DNA of 64,000 nt from Thioalkalivibrio sp. XN8 (GTDB lineage Bacteria > Pseudomonadota > Gammaproteobacteria > Steroidobacterales > XN24): assembly GCF_011058255.1 (NCBI RefSeq), contig NZ_JAALFH010000008.1:16001-80000 (forward strand), given 5' to 3'. The position numbers and the translations under genes are program-made. Of the stretch, positions 51,316 through 60,738 are shown one piece after another. Numbering within the stretch: the stretch's first letter is position 1; the number at the start of each line of letters is the position of its first letter. A model generated the notes under the pieces. That model was not told the origin of the DNA. It saw nothing but the letters and a program-made list of their open reading frames with translations, and did not search any database.

Positions 51316-52755
51316 ATGGCCGCTGAGCCTACCGACATCGCCGAACAGCAGCAGATCGCCCGCATGCGGCGCCTCTTCGATGCCCAGCAGGCCGCGTTCG
51401 GGGCCGCCCCCATGCCCACGCTGGCGGCGCGCAAGGCCGACCTGAAGCGGCTCAAGGACGTGCTGATCGCCAACCGCGAGCGCCTGGTCGCCGCGGTGTC
51501 GACGGATTTCGGCGGCCGCGCCGGGCCCGAGACCCAGGCCGAGATTCTCGCCGTCGTGCACCACATCAAGTACTGCCTGCGCCGCCTCAGGCGCTGGATG
51601 AAGCCGCAGCGGCGCAGCACCAGCCTGCTGATGGCCACGACGCGGGCGATGGTCTACTACCAGCCGCTCGGCGTGGTCGGCGTGGTGGTGCCGTGGAACT
51701 ACCCGATCGCGCTGTCGGCGGGGCCCCTGGTGTTCGCCCTGGCGGCCGGCAACCGCGTCATGATCAAGATGTCGGAGACCACGCCGCGCACCGCCGAGCT
51801 GATGCGCCACCTGCTGTCCGAGGCCTTCGAGGAGCGCCAGGTGGCCGTGGTGCTCGGCGAGGCGCAGACGGCCCGGGAGTTCACCCGCCTGCCCTTCGAC
51901 CACCTCCTCTACACCGGCGGCTCCGAGGTGGGCCGCCTGGTGATGAAGGAGGCGGCGGCCAACCTCACCCCGGTGACGCTGGAACTGGGCGGCAAGTCCC
52001 CGACCCTGATTTCCGAGGACGTGCCCATGGACCTGGCGGCCGAGCGCATCTGCTTCGGCAAGGCGCTGAACGCCGGGCAGACCTGCGTCGCGCCCGACTA
52101 CGTGCTGTGCCCGGCCGGGCGGGTGGACGAGTTCATCGCCGCCTTCGGCAAGCACCTGGCGAAGATGTACCCGGGGCTGGTGCGCAACAGCGACTACAGC
52201 GCCGTGGTCAACGAGCGCCACTACCGGCGCCTCCGCGGCTACATCGACGATGCGCGTGAGCGGGGTGGGGAGGTCATCGAGCTCAACCCGGGCGGCCTCT
52301 CGCCGGAGACCGGCAGCCGCAAGCTGCCGCTGTACCTGGTCAAGAACGCGACGGCCGAGATGCGGGTGATGAAGGAGGAGATCTTCGGGCCCGTGCTGCC
52401 GATCGTCGCCTACAACCACCTGCAGGAAGCCATCGACTTCATCAACGCCCGGCCCCGGCCGCTGGCGCTGAACCTGTTCGACTTCAACCCCGAGCGGCGC
52501 GAGCGCGTGCTGGCCGAGACCCACGCCGGCGGCGTCTGCATCAACGATGCCGTGAGCCAGTTCATCGCCGAGGACCTGCCGTTCGGCGGCGTGGGCGAGT
52601 CGGGGATGGGCCACTACCACGGCTACGAGGGCTTCCTCACTTTCTCCCATGCCAAGGCGGTGTTCGAGCGGCCGCGCCTCAACACCGGCAAGGTCCTGTA
52701 CGCCCCGTACGGCGGCTGGCTGCAGCGCCTGATGTACTGGCTGTACCTGCGCTGA
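51316..52755 (+). CDS. Coniferyl-aldehyde-dehydrogenase-like aldehyde dehydrogenase
   Basis: 479 residues, NAD(P)-dependent aldehyde dehydrogenase. Marks: VVGVVVPWNYPIALSAGPLVFALAAGNRVMIKMSE, FTRLPFDHLLYTGGSEVGRLVM, VTLELGGKSPTLISEDV (catalytic Glu), ICFGKALNAGQTCVAPDYVL (nucleophile Cys), MKEEIFGPVLPIV. The pattern is that of the CalB branch, which oxidises aromatic or medium-chain aldehydes to acids. It is 25 bp before an ABC ATPase gene. The substrate here is not proven. Confidence 0.92.
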   Translation: MAAEPTDIAEQQQIARMRRLFDAQQAAFGAAPMPTLAARKADLKRLKDVLIANRERLVAAVSTDFGGRAGPETQAEILAVVHHIKYCLRRLRRWMKPQRRSTSLLMATTRAMVYYQPLGVVGVVVPWNYPIALSAGPLVFALAAGNRVMIKMSETTPRTAELMRHLLSEAFEERQVAVVLGEAQTAREFTRLPFDHLLYTGGSEVGRLVMKEAAANLTPVTLELGGKSPTLISEDVPMDLAAERICFGKALNAGQTCVAPDYVLCPAGRVDEFIAAFGKHLAKMYPGLVRNSDYSAVVNERHYRRLRGYIDDARERGGEVIELNPGGLSPETGSRKLPLYLVKNATAEMRVMKEEIFGPVLPIVAYNHLQEAIDFINARPRPLALNLFDFNPERRERVLAETHAGGVCINDAVSQFIAEDLPFGGVGESGMGHYHGYEGFLTFSHAKAVFERPRLNTGKVLYAPYGGWLQRLMYWLYLR

Positions 52756-52780
52756 ACACCCGGCGGGCGGAACACGACGC

Positions 52781-53818
52781 ATGTGGTTGACGGTCGAGGG
52801 GATCGAGCAGGCCTATGGCGACAACCGGGTCCTGAAGTCCCTGTCGTTCCGCATTCCCGCCGGCGCCATCGGCTGCCTGCTCGGGCCCAGCGGCTGCGGC
52901 AAGACCACCGCCCTGCGTTGCATCGCCGGTTTCGAAGGCGTGCAGGCCGGCCGCATCCTGGTCAACGGCGAGGTGCTCAGCAGCCCCGGGTTCACCGTGC
53001 CGCCGGAGCAGCGCGGGCTCGGCATGGTGTTCCAGCAATACGCGCTGTTCCCGCACCTCGACGTGGCCGCCAACGTCGGCTTCGGCCTGCGCGGCCTGAA
53101 GGGCGCCGAGAAGGACCGCCGGGTGGCGGAAGTGCTGGACGTGGTCGGCCTGGCGGGGCGCGAAAGCCTGTTCCCGGACGAGCTCTCGGGCGGGCAGCAG
53201 CAGCGCGTGGCGCTGGCGCGCGCCCTGGCGCCGCGGCCGGGACTGCTGCTCCTGGACGAGCCGTTCTCCAGCCTGGACACGGGCCTGCGGGTCCGCCTCG
53301 GCACCGAGATCCGTGACATCCTGAAAAAGCTGGGCATCACCGCGCTGCTGGTGACCCACGACCAGGCCGAGGCCTTCGCCGTGGCGGACGAGATCGGCGT
53401 GATGCGCGAGGGGCACCTCGAGCAGTGGGACACCGCCTACAACCTCTATCACCGCCCCGCCACGCGTTTCGTGGCGGAGTTCGTCGGCGAAGGATGTTTC
53501 ATGCCCGGCGAGGCCAACGCCGACGGCACGGTGCAGGTCGAGCTGGGCCGGCTGGAGCCGACCGAGGCGATCCGGCTGCCCGAGGCCGCCGCCGTCGAAG
53601 TCCTGCTGCGGCCGGACGACATCGTGCACGACGACGACAGCCCCCAGACCGCCACCGTGCTGCGCAAGGCCTTCCGCGGCGCCTCCATCCTCTACACCCT
53701 CGGCCTGCCGAGCGGCCGGCGCGTGCTGGCGCTGGTGCCCAGCCACCACGACCACCGCGTCGGCGAGCGGATCGGCATCCGCCTGGAGGCGGACCACGTG
53801 GTCGTCTTCCCTGGCTGA
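52781..53818 (+). CDS. ABC transporter ATPase, FbpC/PotA-like
   Basis: 345 residues. Nucleotide-binding domain: Walker A LLGPSGCGKTTAL, Q-loop VFQQYALFPHLDV, signature DELSGGQQQRVALARALAP, Walker B GLLLLDEPFSSLD, H-loop LVTHDQ. A C-terminal TOBE-type regulatory domain follows (EVLLRPDDIVHDDDSPQTATVLRKAFRGASILYTLGLPSG). This fits ATPases of ferric iron or similar importers. No permease or binding-protein gene is adjacent, so the substrate is open. Confidence 0.92.
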   Translation: MWLTVEGIEQAYGDNRVLKSLSFRIPAGAIGCLLGPSGCGKTTALRCIAGFEGVQAGRILVNGEVLSSPGFTVPPEQRGLGMVFQQYALFPHLDVAANVGFGLRGLKGAEKDRRVAEVLDVVGLAGRESLFPDELSGGQQQRVALARALAPRPGLLLLDEPFSSLDTGLRVRLGTEIRDILKKLGITALLVTHDQAEAFAVADEIGVMREGHLEQWDTAYNLYHRPATRFVAEFVGEGCFMPGEANADGTVQVELGRLEPTEAIRLPEAAAVEVLLRPDDIVHDDDSPQTATVLRKAFRGASILYTLGLPSGRRVLALVPSHHDHRVGERIGIRLEADHVVVFPG

Positions 53819-53884
53819 GCGCGGCGCTTGGTTTCCCCGTCGCCCTGTGGAAGAATCCGGGGCAAAAGGTTTTGGCATCCGCCG

Positions 53885-54415
53885 ATGAAGGATTGCATAG
53901 ACGAGCATGGCTTTCGGGCCAACGTCGGCATCATCCTCACCAACGAGGCAGGACGTGTTTTCTGGGCCGGCCGCGCCGGCCGCCCGGGCTGGCAGTTCCC
54001 GCAGGGCGGCATCCTCGAGGGCGAGAGCCCCCGCGAGGCCATGTTCCGCGAGTTGGAGGAGGAGATCGGGCTGACCTGCGACGACGTGCGGGTGCTGGGC
54101 AGCACGCGCGGCTGGCTGCGCTACCGCCTGCCCCGGCGCTACATCCGGCGCCACTCCCGGCCGGTCTGCATCGGCCAGAAGCAGCGCTGGTTCCTGCTGC
54201 GCCTGACCGCGGACGAGACGCGGGTGCGCTTCGACTGCTGCGACCATCCCGAATTCGACCGCTGGTGCTGGGTCAGCTGGTGGCGCCCCGTCGACGAGGT
54301 CATTTATTTCAAGCGCCGCGTCTACCTCAGGGCGCTGCGCGAATTCGGCCGCCTGGTGTTCCCGGACGGCCCCCCGCCACGGCCGGGCGCGCCGTCCGGT
54401 GAGCCGGGCCACTAG
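53885..54415 (+). CDS. rppH: RNA pyrophosphohydrolase RppH
   Basis: 176 residues from ATG 53885. [58 protein letters not shown] holds the Nudix box [23 protein letters not shown], with RANVG as the RppH-type lead-in. [31 protein letters not shown] follows. It removes pyrophosphate from 5'-triphosphorylated mRNA, starting RNase E decay. Slightly longer than E. coli RppH by a Pro-rich C-terminal tail. Confidence 0.94.
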   Translation: MKDCIDEHGFRANVGIILTNEAGRVFWAGRAGRPGWQFPQGGILEGESPREAMFRELEEEIGLTCDDVRVLGSTRGWLRYRLPRRYIRRHSRPVCIGQKQRWFLLRLTADETRVRFDCCDHPEFDRWCWVSWWRPVDEVIYFKRRVYLRALREFGRLVFPDGPPPRPGAPSGEPGH

Positions 54416-54442
54416 GCCCGCCGCCTTCCCCCAGGAGCCCTC

Positions 54443-55147
54443 GTGGAAGAACAGCGCCTCGTCGTCAGGCTTCATGACCCGCGTCGCTGGCGCATGCTGC
54501 TCGCGGTGGCGGCACTGGTCGCGCTGGTGGCCGGCTACGGCCTGTTCCGCTGGGGGCACTCCGCCGGCGGCGGGGCGGGCTCCCGGGCCGAGCAGCGGGT
54601 GGCGGAGCTCAGCACCGAGACGGCCCGGCTGGAGAGCGAGGTCGGCCGGCTGCGGGATGCGCTGGCCCGGGCGCAGACGACGCTGGAGGTGGACCGCGAG
54701 GCGCTGGACGGGCTCAAGGCGGCGCTCGCCGCCAGCGAGGAGCGCGTCGCCACCCTCAACGAGGAGTTGCAGTTCTACCGTCGCATCGTGGTGCCGCCGG
54801 AGGGCCGCACGGGCCTGCGGGTACAGACCTTCGAGATCGAGCCGGCGGATCTCGACCGCAGCTACCGGCTGCGCCTGCTGCTGGTCCAGAACCCGCAGCG
54901 CTCCGGCCGCGCCGCCGGCGTGGTGCAGGTGGACCTGCACGGCACGCGGGACGGGGCCGAGACGAGCCTGGCGCTGCCGCAGCTGGCGGCCGAGGCCGTG
55001 CCCTACGAGTTTCTCTATTTCCAGGACGTGGAGGTGGAGGTCATACTGCCCGCGGGCTTCGTGCCCGAAACGGCAGAAGTGGCGCTGAAGCCCAACGGCC
55101 GCGCGCGCGCAATCGTCACCAGCTTCCCCTGGGACCCCAGCAGTTGA
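54443..55147 (+). CDS. DUF6776 family membrane-anchored coiled-coil protein
   Basis: 234 residues starting at GTG 54443. There is one N-terminal transmembrane helix (RMLLAVAALVALVAGYGLFRWG), a coiled coil (AELSTETARLESEVGRLRDALARAQTTLEVDREALDGLKAALAASEERVATLNEELQFYRRIV), and a beta-rich C-terminal domain (LRVQTFEIEP...YRLRLLLVQNPQRS). It matches the DUF6776 group found beside bactofilin genes in gammaproteobacteria. The bactofilin start is 15 bp downstream, so the two are co-expressed and may form an envelope assembly. Confidence 0.8.
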   Translation: MEEQRLVVRLHDPRRWRMLLAVAALVALVAGYGLFRWGHSAGGGAGSRAEQRVAELSTETARLESEVGRLRDALARAQTTLEVDREALDGLKAALAASEERVATLNEELQFYRRIVVPPEGRTGLRVQTFEIEPADLDRSYRLRLLLVQNPQRSGRAAGVVQVDLHGTRDGAETSLALPQLAAEAVPYEFLYFQDVEVEVILPAGFVPETAEVALKPNGRARAIVTSFPWDPSS

Positions 55148-55162
55148 AACGGATCTAACCAT

Positions 55163-55576
55163 ATGTTTGGCAGGAAGAAACGGGAACAAGGCGCCATCGC
55201 CACGCTGATCGGCGGCGGCACCACGGTCAGCGGCAACCTGGAATTCCAGGGCCGCGTCCACCTCGACGGCGCGATCGAGGGCGACGTCACTGGCGAGGCG
55301 GGCCGCTCGGTGCTCGCCATCGGCACCGACGGCGTGATCGCGGGCACGGTCCAGGTCGACACGCTGGTGCTCAGCGGCACCGTGCGGGGCGATGTGATCG
55401 CGCGGGAACGGGTGGAGCTCGGCCCCACGGCCCGCGTCGACGGCAACGTCATGTACCAGGTGCTGGAGATGTCGGCCGGCGCCTGCGTCAACGGGCGCCT
55501 GGTCCACCAGCCCGCCGGGCAGCAGGCCCTGCCGGCGCCCGACGGGGGGCAGGACGCGCCCGGCGACGTCGGGTAG
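55163..55576 (+). CDS. Bactofilin
   Basis: 137 residues. IGGGTTVSGNLEFQGRVHLDGAIEGDVTG..AGRSVLAIGTDGVIAGTVQVDTLVLSGTVRGDVIARERVELGPTARVDGNVMYQVLEMSAGACVNGRLVH is the bactofilin beta-helix with a repeating pattern of G and V every few residues. Bactofilins form non-nucleotide filaments at the cell envelope that position wall enzymes. N-terminal membrane-targeting residues (MFGRKKREQ) and a Pro/Gly-rich tail flank the core. Confidence 0.94.
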   Translation: MFGRKKREQGAIATLIGGGTTVSGNLEFQGRVHLDGAIEGDVTGEAGRSVLAIGTDGVIAGTVQVDTLVLSGTVRGDVIARERVELGPTARVDGNVMYQVLEMSAGACVNGRLVHQPAGQQALPAPDGGQDAPGDVG

Positions 55577-55614
55577 AATACCTCCCCTGACCATCGCCAC
55601 CGACGACCAGCACC

Positions 55615-55977
55615 ATGGCAACGAACATGACCGAACCGACCGCTATCGACCAGCCGTTGCTGTTTTCGGACGCGGCCGCCACCAAGGTCGGCGAGCTCAT
55701 CCGCGAGGAGAGCAACCCGAACCTCAAGCTCCGGGTTTTCATCCAGGGCGGCGGCTGCTCCGGGTTCCAGTACGGCTTCACCTTCGACGAGAACGAGGAC
55801 GACGGCGACACGCGGATCGAGAACTGCGGCGTGACCCTGCTCGTCGACCCGATGAGCATCCAGTACCTCGCCGGGGCGGAAATCGACTACCGCGAAGACC
55901 TGAACGGCGCCCAGTTCGTCATCCGCAACCCCAACGCGTCGACCACCTGCGGCTGCGGCTCCTCCTTCGGCGTCTGA
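55615..55977 (+). CDS. erpA: Iron-sulfur cluster insertion protein ErpA
   Basis: 120 residues (ATG 55627 is an alternative start). A-type carrier with the three cluster cysteines: [16 protein letters not shown] and TTCGCGSSF. ErpA delivers Fe-S clusters to targets such as IspG/H. It is the gammaproteobacterial member of the A-type family, which supports the taxonomic placement. Common neighbours in such genomes (anmK and the M23 peptidase) are 4 kb away. Confidence 0.95.
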   Translation: MATNMTEPTAIDQPLLFSDAAATKVGELIREESNPNLKLRVFIQGGGCSGFQYGFTFDENEDDGDTRIENCGVTLLVDPMSIQYLAGAEIDYREDLNGAQFVIRNPNASTTCGCGSSFGV

Positions 55978-56009
55978 CGGCCGGCCACTGAGGCGCTGAG
56001 GTCCGCGCG

Positions 56010-57509
56010 ATGGCGCCCGACCCGCAGCCGGAAGTCATCGCCGCGGTCGACCTCGGCTCCAACAGCTTCCACATGGTGGTGGCTCGCCGCGGCGACGGCG
56101 AGATCACTATTCTCGACCGGATCCGCGAGATGGTCCGACTCGGCGCGGGCCTCGACGAACAGGGCCGGATCCAGCCTGACGCGGCGGAACTCGCGCTCGC
56201 CTGCCTGGCCCGGTTTCGCGAGCGCCTGGCCGCGCTGGAGGCGGGCCAGGTACGGGCCGTGGGCACCAATACCCTGCGCCGGGCCCGGCGTCGCGCCGGG
56301 TTCCTCCGGGCGGCCCGCGAGGCGCTGGGACATCCCATCGAGGTCATCTCCGGCGTCGAGGAAGCCCGCCTGGTCTACCTCGGGGCCGCGCGCTCCCTGC
56401 CGGCACAAACCGGCCGGCGCCTGGTGGTGGACATCGGCGGCGGCAGCACCGAGCTGATCGTCGGCGAGGGCTACGACGCGCTGCGCCTCGAGAGCCTCTA
56501 CATGGGCTGCGTCAGCAGCAGCGAGGCCTTCTTCCCCGGCGGGGTCATCACGGCCGAGGGTTTCCGCCAGGCGCGCCTGTTCGCGCGGCGCGAACTCGAG
56601 CCCATCCGCAAGCCCTTCCGCCAGGTGGACTGGCAGCAGGCGGTCGGCACCTCGGGCACCATCCGCGCCACCGGCCGCGTGCTCCGGCTGCTCGGCGCCA
56701 CCGGCGGCGAGATCACCCGGGAAGGGCTCGAGGTGTTGCGCGAGCGGCTGCTCGCGGCCGGGGACGTGAAGCGCCACGACCTGCCGGGGCTCGGCGACCA
56801 GCGGGCGCCGGTCTATCCCGGCGGTCTCGCGGTGCTGACCGAGATCTTCGCCGCCCTCGACCTCGACCAGATGGTCCCGGCCGAGGGCGCGCTGCGGGAG
56901 GGGCTGCTGTGGGACCTGCTGGGCCGGCTCACTGACGAGGATGCGCGCGACCGGAGCGTGCGCGCATTCCAGCAGCGGTTCCACGCCGATGCGACCCAGG
57001 CGGAACGGGTCGAGGCGACCGCGCTAGGCCTGCTGGAGCAGCTGGCCGGCGACTGGAGCCTCGAGGACCCGGAGTGCGCGGACCTGCTGGGCTGGGGTGC
57101 GCGGCTGCACGAGGTGGGCCTCGACATCGCCCATGCGCAGCACCAGCTGCACGCGGCCTACCTGTTGCGCCATGCTGACCTGGCGGGGTTCTCCTCCGAC
57201 CAGCAGCAGCGGCTGGCGGGACTCGTGGGCGCCCACCGGCGCAAGATCAGGAAGGGGTTTCTCGACGACGTGCAGGAGCCGTGGTCGAAGCGCCTGCCCT
57301 ACCTGGTGGCCATCCTGCGCCTGGCGGTGCTGTTGCATCGCAGCCGCAGCGACAAGCCCCTGCCGGCGCTGGCGGTGGAGGCCTCGCGCCGCAAGCTCCG
57401 GCTCCAGTTCCCGGAGAGCTGGCTCGAGACCCATCCGCTGACCCTGGCCGACCTGGAACAGGAGGCGCGTTATCTCGGCGCGATCGACCTGAAGCTCAGC
57501 TTCCGCTGA
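56010..57509 (+). CDS. ppx: Exopolyphosphatase Ppx/GppA family
   Basis: 499 residues. ASKHA-fold start: IAAVDLGSNSFHMVVARRGDGEITILDRIREMVRLGAGLD; then GTNTLRRARR..FL, VISGVEEARLVYLGA, VDIGGGSTELIVG and GTSGTIRATGRVL. A C-terminal HD-type domain is GARLHEVGLDIAHAQHQLHAAYLLRHADLAGFS. It releases phosphate from polyphosphate chains or converts pppGpp. It faces ppk1 with the two 3' ends overlapping by 14 nt, so synthesis and breakdown of polyphosphate are head-on. Confidence 0.94.
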   Translation: MAPDPQPEVIAAVDLGSNSFHMVVARRGDGEITILDRIREMVRLGAGLDEQGRIQPDAAELALACLARFRERLAALEAGQVRAVGTNTLRRARRRAGFLRAAREALGHPIEVISGVEEARLVYLGAARSLPAQTGRRLVVDIGGGSTELIVGEGYDALRLESLYMGCVSSSEAFFPGGVITAEGFRQARLFARRELEPIRKPFRQVDWQQAVGTSGTIRATGRVLRLLGATGGEITREGLEVLRERLLAAGDVKRHDLPGLGDQRAPVYPGGLAVLTEIFAALDLDQMVPAEGALREGLLWDLLGRLTDEDARDRSVRAFQQRFHADATQAERVEATALGLLEQLAGDWSLEDPECADLLGWGARLHEVGLDIAHAQHQLHAAYLLRHADLAGFSSDQQQRLAGLVGAHRRKIRKGFLDDVQEPWSKRLPYLVAILRLAVLLHRSRSDKPLPALAVEASRRKLRLQFPESWLETHPLTLADLEQEARYLGAIDLKLSFR

Positions 57510-59595
57510 GGCGCTGGGCGAGGCGGTCGAGCCGCTCGTCCTGGACCGAGACGCCGTCCGCCGCCGGCCGGGCGACCCGCTGCCAGCTGCCGTCCGGCGC
57601 CATCTCCCAGGCGAAACAGTTCTCCTCGAGCTCCCGTTCGAGATCGGCGATGATCCGGCGCCGCAAGGCGACGCGGGTGATGGGGTAGTGCACTTCCACG
57701 CGGGTGAAGAAGTTGCGCTCCATCCAGTCGGCGCTGGACAGGTAGACCTCGTCGCGCCCGCCGTTGGCGAACCAGAAGGCGCGGGCGTGCTCGAGGAACC
57801 GCCCGACGATGGAGCGCACGCGGATGTTGTCCGATATCCCCGGGACCCCGGGCCGCAGGCAGCAGGTGCCGCGGACGATCAGCTCGATCCGCACGCCCGC
57901 GCCGGAGGCGGCATACAGCGCCTCGATCACTTCGGGTTCCACCAGGGCGTTCAGCTTGGCGACGATCCGGGCCGCCCGCCCGGCCCGGGCGTGCCCGGCT
58001 TCGCGCCGGATCAGCTCGAGCGTGCGCTCGTGCAGGTCCAGCGGCGCCACCGCCAGCAGCGAAGTCCGGGCGCGGGCGCCGGGACTGGTCAGCAGCATCG
58101 TCACTTCGTGGACGTCGCGGCCGAGCCGGCTGTTGCAGGTGAACAGGCTGTAGTCGGCGTAGCGCCGGGCGGTGTCCGGATGGTAGTTGCCGGTGCCGAG
58201 ATGCACGTAGCGGCGCAGCCGGCCCTGGCCTTCCCGCCGCACCACCAGCAGGAGCTTGGCGTGCGTCTTGTAGCCGACCACGCCGTACACCACCTGGGCG
58301 CCGGCCTGCTGCAGCCGGTTCGCCAGCTTGATGTTCTCCGCTTCGTCGAAGCGCGCCATCAGCTCGACCACCACCGTCACTTCCTTGCCGGCCCGCGCGG
58401 CCTCGACCAGCGCGTCCACCACCGGCGAGTCGGGCCCGGTGCGATAGAGGGTCTGCCGGATCGCCAGCACCTGCGGGTCGGCCGCGGCCTCGCGCAGCAG
58501 GTCCAGCACCGGGCCGAAGCTCTCGTAGGGGTGGTGCAGCAGCACATCGCCGCGCCGCATGGCCGCCAGCATGCCGTCGGAGGCGCGCAGGGCGCGCGGC
58601 CGGGCCGGCGCGAAGGGCGGGTATTTCAGGTCCGGCCGCGCCACCAGCTCGATCACCTGCGAGAGCCGGTTGAGGTTGACCGGGCCGTTCACCTCGTACA
58701 GGTCGTCGTCGCCCAGGCCGAACCGGTTGAGCAGGAAGCGCAGCAGGTGCGGCGGGCAGCCCTGCGCCACCTCGAGGCGCACCTCGTCGCCGTAGGGCCG
58801 CGAGGCCAGCTCGCCCTCGACCGCGCGCAGCAGGTCCTCGGCGTCCTCGTCGGCCACCGGCAGGTCGCTGTTGCGGGTGACGCGGAACTGGTGGCAGCCG
58901 AGGACTTCCAGGCCGGGGAACAGTCCGCCGACGAAGGCATGGATGATGGACGACAGGAAGACGAAATCGTCGGGACCGGTGCCCTCGACCGCGGCCGGCA
59001 GCCGGATCACCCGCGGCAGCGAACGGGGCGCCTGGACCACGGCCATTGGCGCTTCGCGGTCGAAGGCGTCGGTGCCCGAGGGCTCCACGATGAAGTTCAG
59101 CGCCTTGTTCAGGATGCGCGGGAAGGGATGGGCCGGGTCCAGGCCGATGGGGGTGAGCACGGGCAGGACCTCGCGGCGGAAGAACTGCCTGGCCCACCGC
59201 GTCTGGGCCGGGTTCCATTCGCCACGCGGCAGGAAGCGCACGCCGCGCGCCGCCAGGTCCGGGCCGAGCGCCTCGTTGAAGACCCGGTACTGCTCCGCGA
59301 CCAGCTCCCGCGCCACCCGCGCGATGCCGGCCAGGGTCTCCACCGCGGTCATGCCGTCGCGCCGCAGGTAAGTGGTGCCGTACTCCAGCCGCTCCTTCAG
59401 CCCCCCGACGCGGATCTCGAAGAACTTGTCGAGGCTGGTGCAGGACAGGCAGAGGAAGTGCAGCCGCTCGAGGGCCGGCACGCTCGCATCGCGGGCCAGG
59501 TCGAGAATCCGCCGGTTGAACTCCAGGGCCGCCAGCTCGCGGTTGAGGTAAAGCTCGGGACGGCGCAGGGCCTCGAGGTCGGGCGATCCGCTCAT
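57496..59595 (-). CDS. ppk1: Polyphosphate kinase 1
   Basis: 699 residues from ATG at 59595. ELYLNRELAALEFNRRILDLARD is the N-terminal domain; HPYESFGPVLDLLREAAADPQVLAIRQTLYRTGPDSPVVDALVEAARAGKEVTVVVELMARFDEAENI carries the first phospholipase-D-like region; VYGVVGYKTHAKLLLVVRREG holds the phosphohistidine (GYKTHAK); RVEVHYPI and a second catalytic region are present. It polymerises the gamma phosphate of ATP. ATGA overlap with anmK upstream. Confidence 0.96.
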   Translation of the reverse strand: MSGSPDLEALRRPELYLNRELAALEFNRRILDLARDASVPALERLHFLCLSCTSLDKFFEIRVGGLKERLEYGTTYLRRDGMTAVETLAGIARVARELVAEQYRVFNEALGPDLAARGVRFLPRGEWNPAQTRWARQFFRREVLPVLTPIGLDPAHPFPRILNKALNFIVEPSGTDAFDREAPMAVVQAPRSLPRVIRLPAAVEGTGPDDFVFLSSIIHAFVGGLFPGLEVLGCHQFRVTRNSDLPVADEDAEDLLRAVEGELASRPYGDEVRLEVAQGCPPHLLRFLLNRFGLGDDDLYEVNGPVNLNRLSQVIELVARPDLKYPPFAPARPRALRASDGMLAAMRRGDVLLHHPYESFGPVLDLLREAAADPQVLAIRQTLYRTGPDSPVVDALVEAARAGKEVTVVVELMARFDEAENIKLANRLQQAGAQVVYGVVGYKTHAKLLLVVRREGQGRLRRYVHLGTGNYHPDTARRYADYSLFTCNSRLGRDVHEVTMLLTSPGARARTSLLAVAPLDLHERTLELIRREAGHARAGRAARIVAKLNALVEPEVIEALYAASGAGVRIELIVRGTCCLRPGVPGISDNIRVRSIVGRFLEHARAFWFANGGRDEVYLSSADWMERNFFTRVEVHYPITRVALRRRIIADLERELEENCFAWEMAPDGSWQRVARPAADGVSVQDERLDRLAQRLSGS

Positions 59596-60686
59596 GCCGG
59601 CCACACTGCGCCGAGCACGGCGGCGCGGCGCGCGCCCGTCACCGAGGGCAGGTTGCCGGGCAGGCCCGCCAGCGTTCGCGCCGCCAGCCAGGCGAAGGCC
59701 GCGGCCTCGACGTGGCCGGGGTCGATCGAGTACGCCGCGCTGCTCTCCACGCGGGTGCCGGGCAGCAGGGCGCCGAGCCGCCCCATCAGGTGCGGGTTGC
59801 GCGCCCCGCCGCCGCAGGCCACCAGGCGGGCCGGCGGGCGGGGCGCGAGCATTTCGGCCACCGTGCGGGCCGTGAACTCCCCCAGCGTGGCCTGCACGTC
59901 GGCCGGCGCCGGCGCGTGGCCAAGCGCTGCCAGCTCGGCATCCAGCCAGGCCGGCGAGAACTCTTCGGGCCCGGTGCTCTTCGGTGGCGGCAGGGCCAGG
60001 AAGGGATGCGCGAGCAGGCGATGCAGCAGCGCCTCGTCCACGCGGCCGGCAGCGGCCCAGCGGCCGTCCTCGTCACAGGGCGTCCCGAGGTGCCGCCGCG
60101 CCCAGGCGTCGAGCAGCGTGTTGGCCGGCCCGGTGTCGAAGCCGGTGACCGCCTCGCCCGGCGGCAGCAGGGTGAGGTTGGCGATCCCGCCCAGGTTGAG
60201 CACGGCCCGGTACTCCCGCGGGTCGGCGAAGACGGCCGCGTGGAAGGCCGGCACCAGCGGCGCCCCCTGGCCGCCCAGCGCCACGTCGCGGCGGCGGAAG
60301 TCGGCTACTACCGTAATGCCGGTGTGCTCGGCGACCAGGTTGGGGTCGCCGACCTGCAGGGTGAAAGGGTGGGGCGAACGGGGGCGGTGGCGCAGCGTCT
60401 GGCCATGGCTGCCGATGGCCCGGACCTCGCTTGCCGCCACGCCGGCCTCCGCCAGCAGGCCCTTCGCCGCGGCAGCGAACAGCTCGCCCACCAGCCGGTC
60501 GAGGGCGCCGAGTTCGTCCACCGGATCGGGCCCGGCCGGATCGGCCGGACCCGGCAGCGCGAGGCGGCGCAGGCGCTCCGCCACGGGCCCCGGCAGGGGC
60601 TCGGCCCGGGCAGCGTGCACGCGGAAGGTCCCGGCCTCGGCGACGGCCAGCACGGCGTCCACGGCATCCATGGAGGTGCCGGACAT
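59592..60686 (-). CDS. anmK: Anhydro-N-acetylmuramic acid kinase
   Basis: 364 residues if ATG at 60686 is used. ATPase-fold kinase of cell-wall recycling: GLMSGTSMDAVDAVL, IGSHGQTLRHRP, VVADFRRRDVALGGQGAPLVPAFHA, VLNLGGIANLT, GFDTGPANTLLDAW and LVACGGGARNPHLMGRL. The expected first strand YYLGL lies upstream of this ATG. No ATG, GTG or TTG precedes it until 60947, deep in the M23 gene, so a CTG start or the shortened form must be considered. It phosphorylates anhydroMurNAc to MurNAc-6P. Confidence 0.93.
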   Translation of the reverse strand: MSGTSMDAVDAVLAVAEAGTFRVHAARAEPLPGPVAERLRRLALPGPADPAGPDPVDELGALDRLVGELFAAAAKGLLAEAGVAASEVRAIGSHGQTLRHRPRSPHPFTLQVGDPNLVAEHTGITVVADFRRRDVALGGQGAPLVPAFHAAVFADPREYRAVLNLGGIANLTLLPPGEAVTGFDTGPANTLLDAWARRHLGTPCDEDGRWAAAGRVDEALLHRLLAHPFLALPPPKSTGPEEFSPAWLDAELAALGHAPAPADVQATLGEFTARTVAEMLAPRPPARLVACGGGARNPHLMGRLGALLPGTRVESSAAYSIDPGHVEAAAFAWLAARTLAGLPGNLPSVTGARRAAVLGAVWPA

Positions 60687-60738
60687 CAGTCCGAGGTAGT
60701 AGCCGGGTAGGAGTGAGGCGGCGGCCAGGGCGGTACCG

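Noticed and set aside
52679..55621. 980-codon open frame on the minus strand
   Set aside because: Overlaps the ABC ATPase, rppH, DUF6776 and bactofilin genes on the other strand and shows no recognisable protein features.
57688..60699. 1003-codon open frame on the plus strand
   Set aside because: Antisense to ppk1 and anmK, both with complete motifs. The frame is an artefact of scarce stop codons in high-GC sequence.
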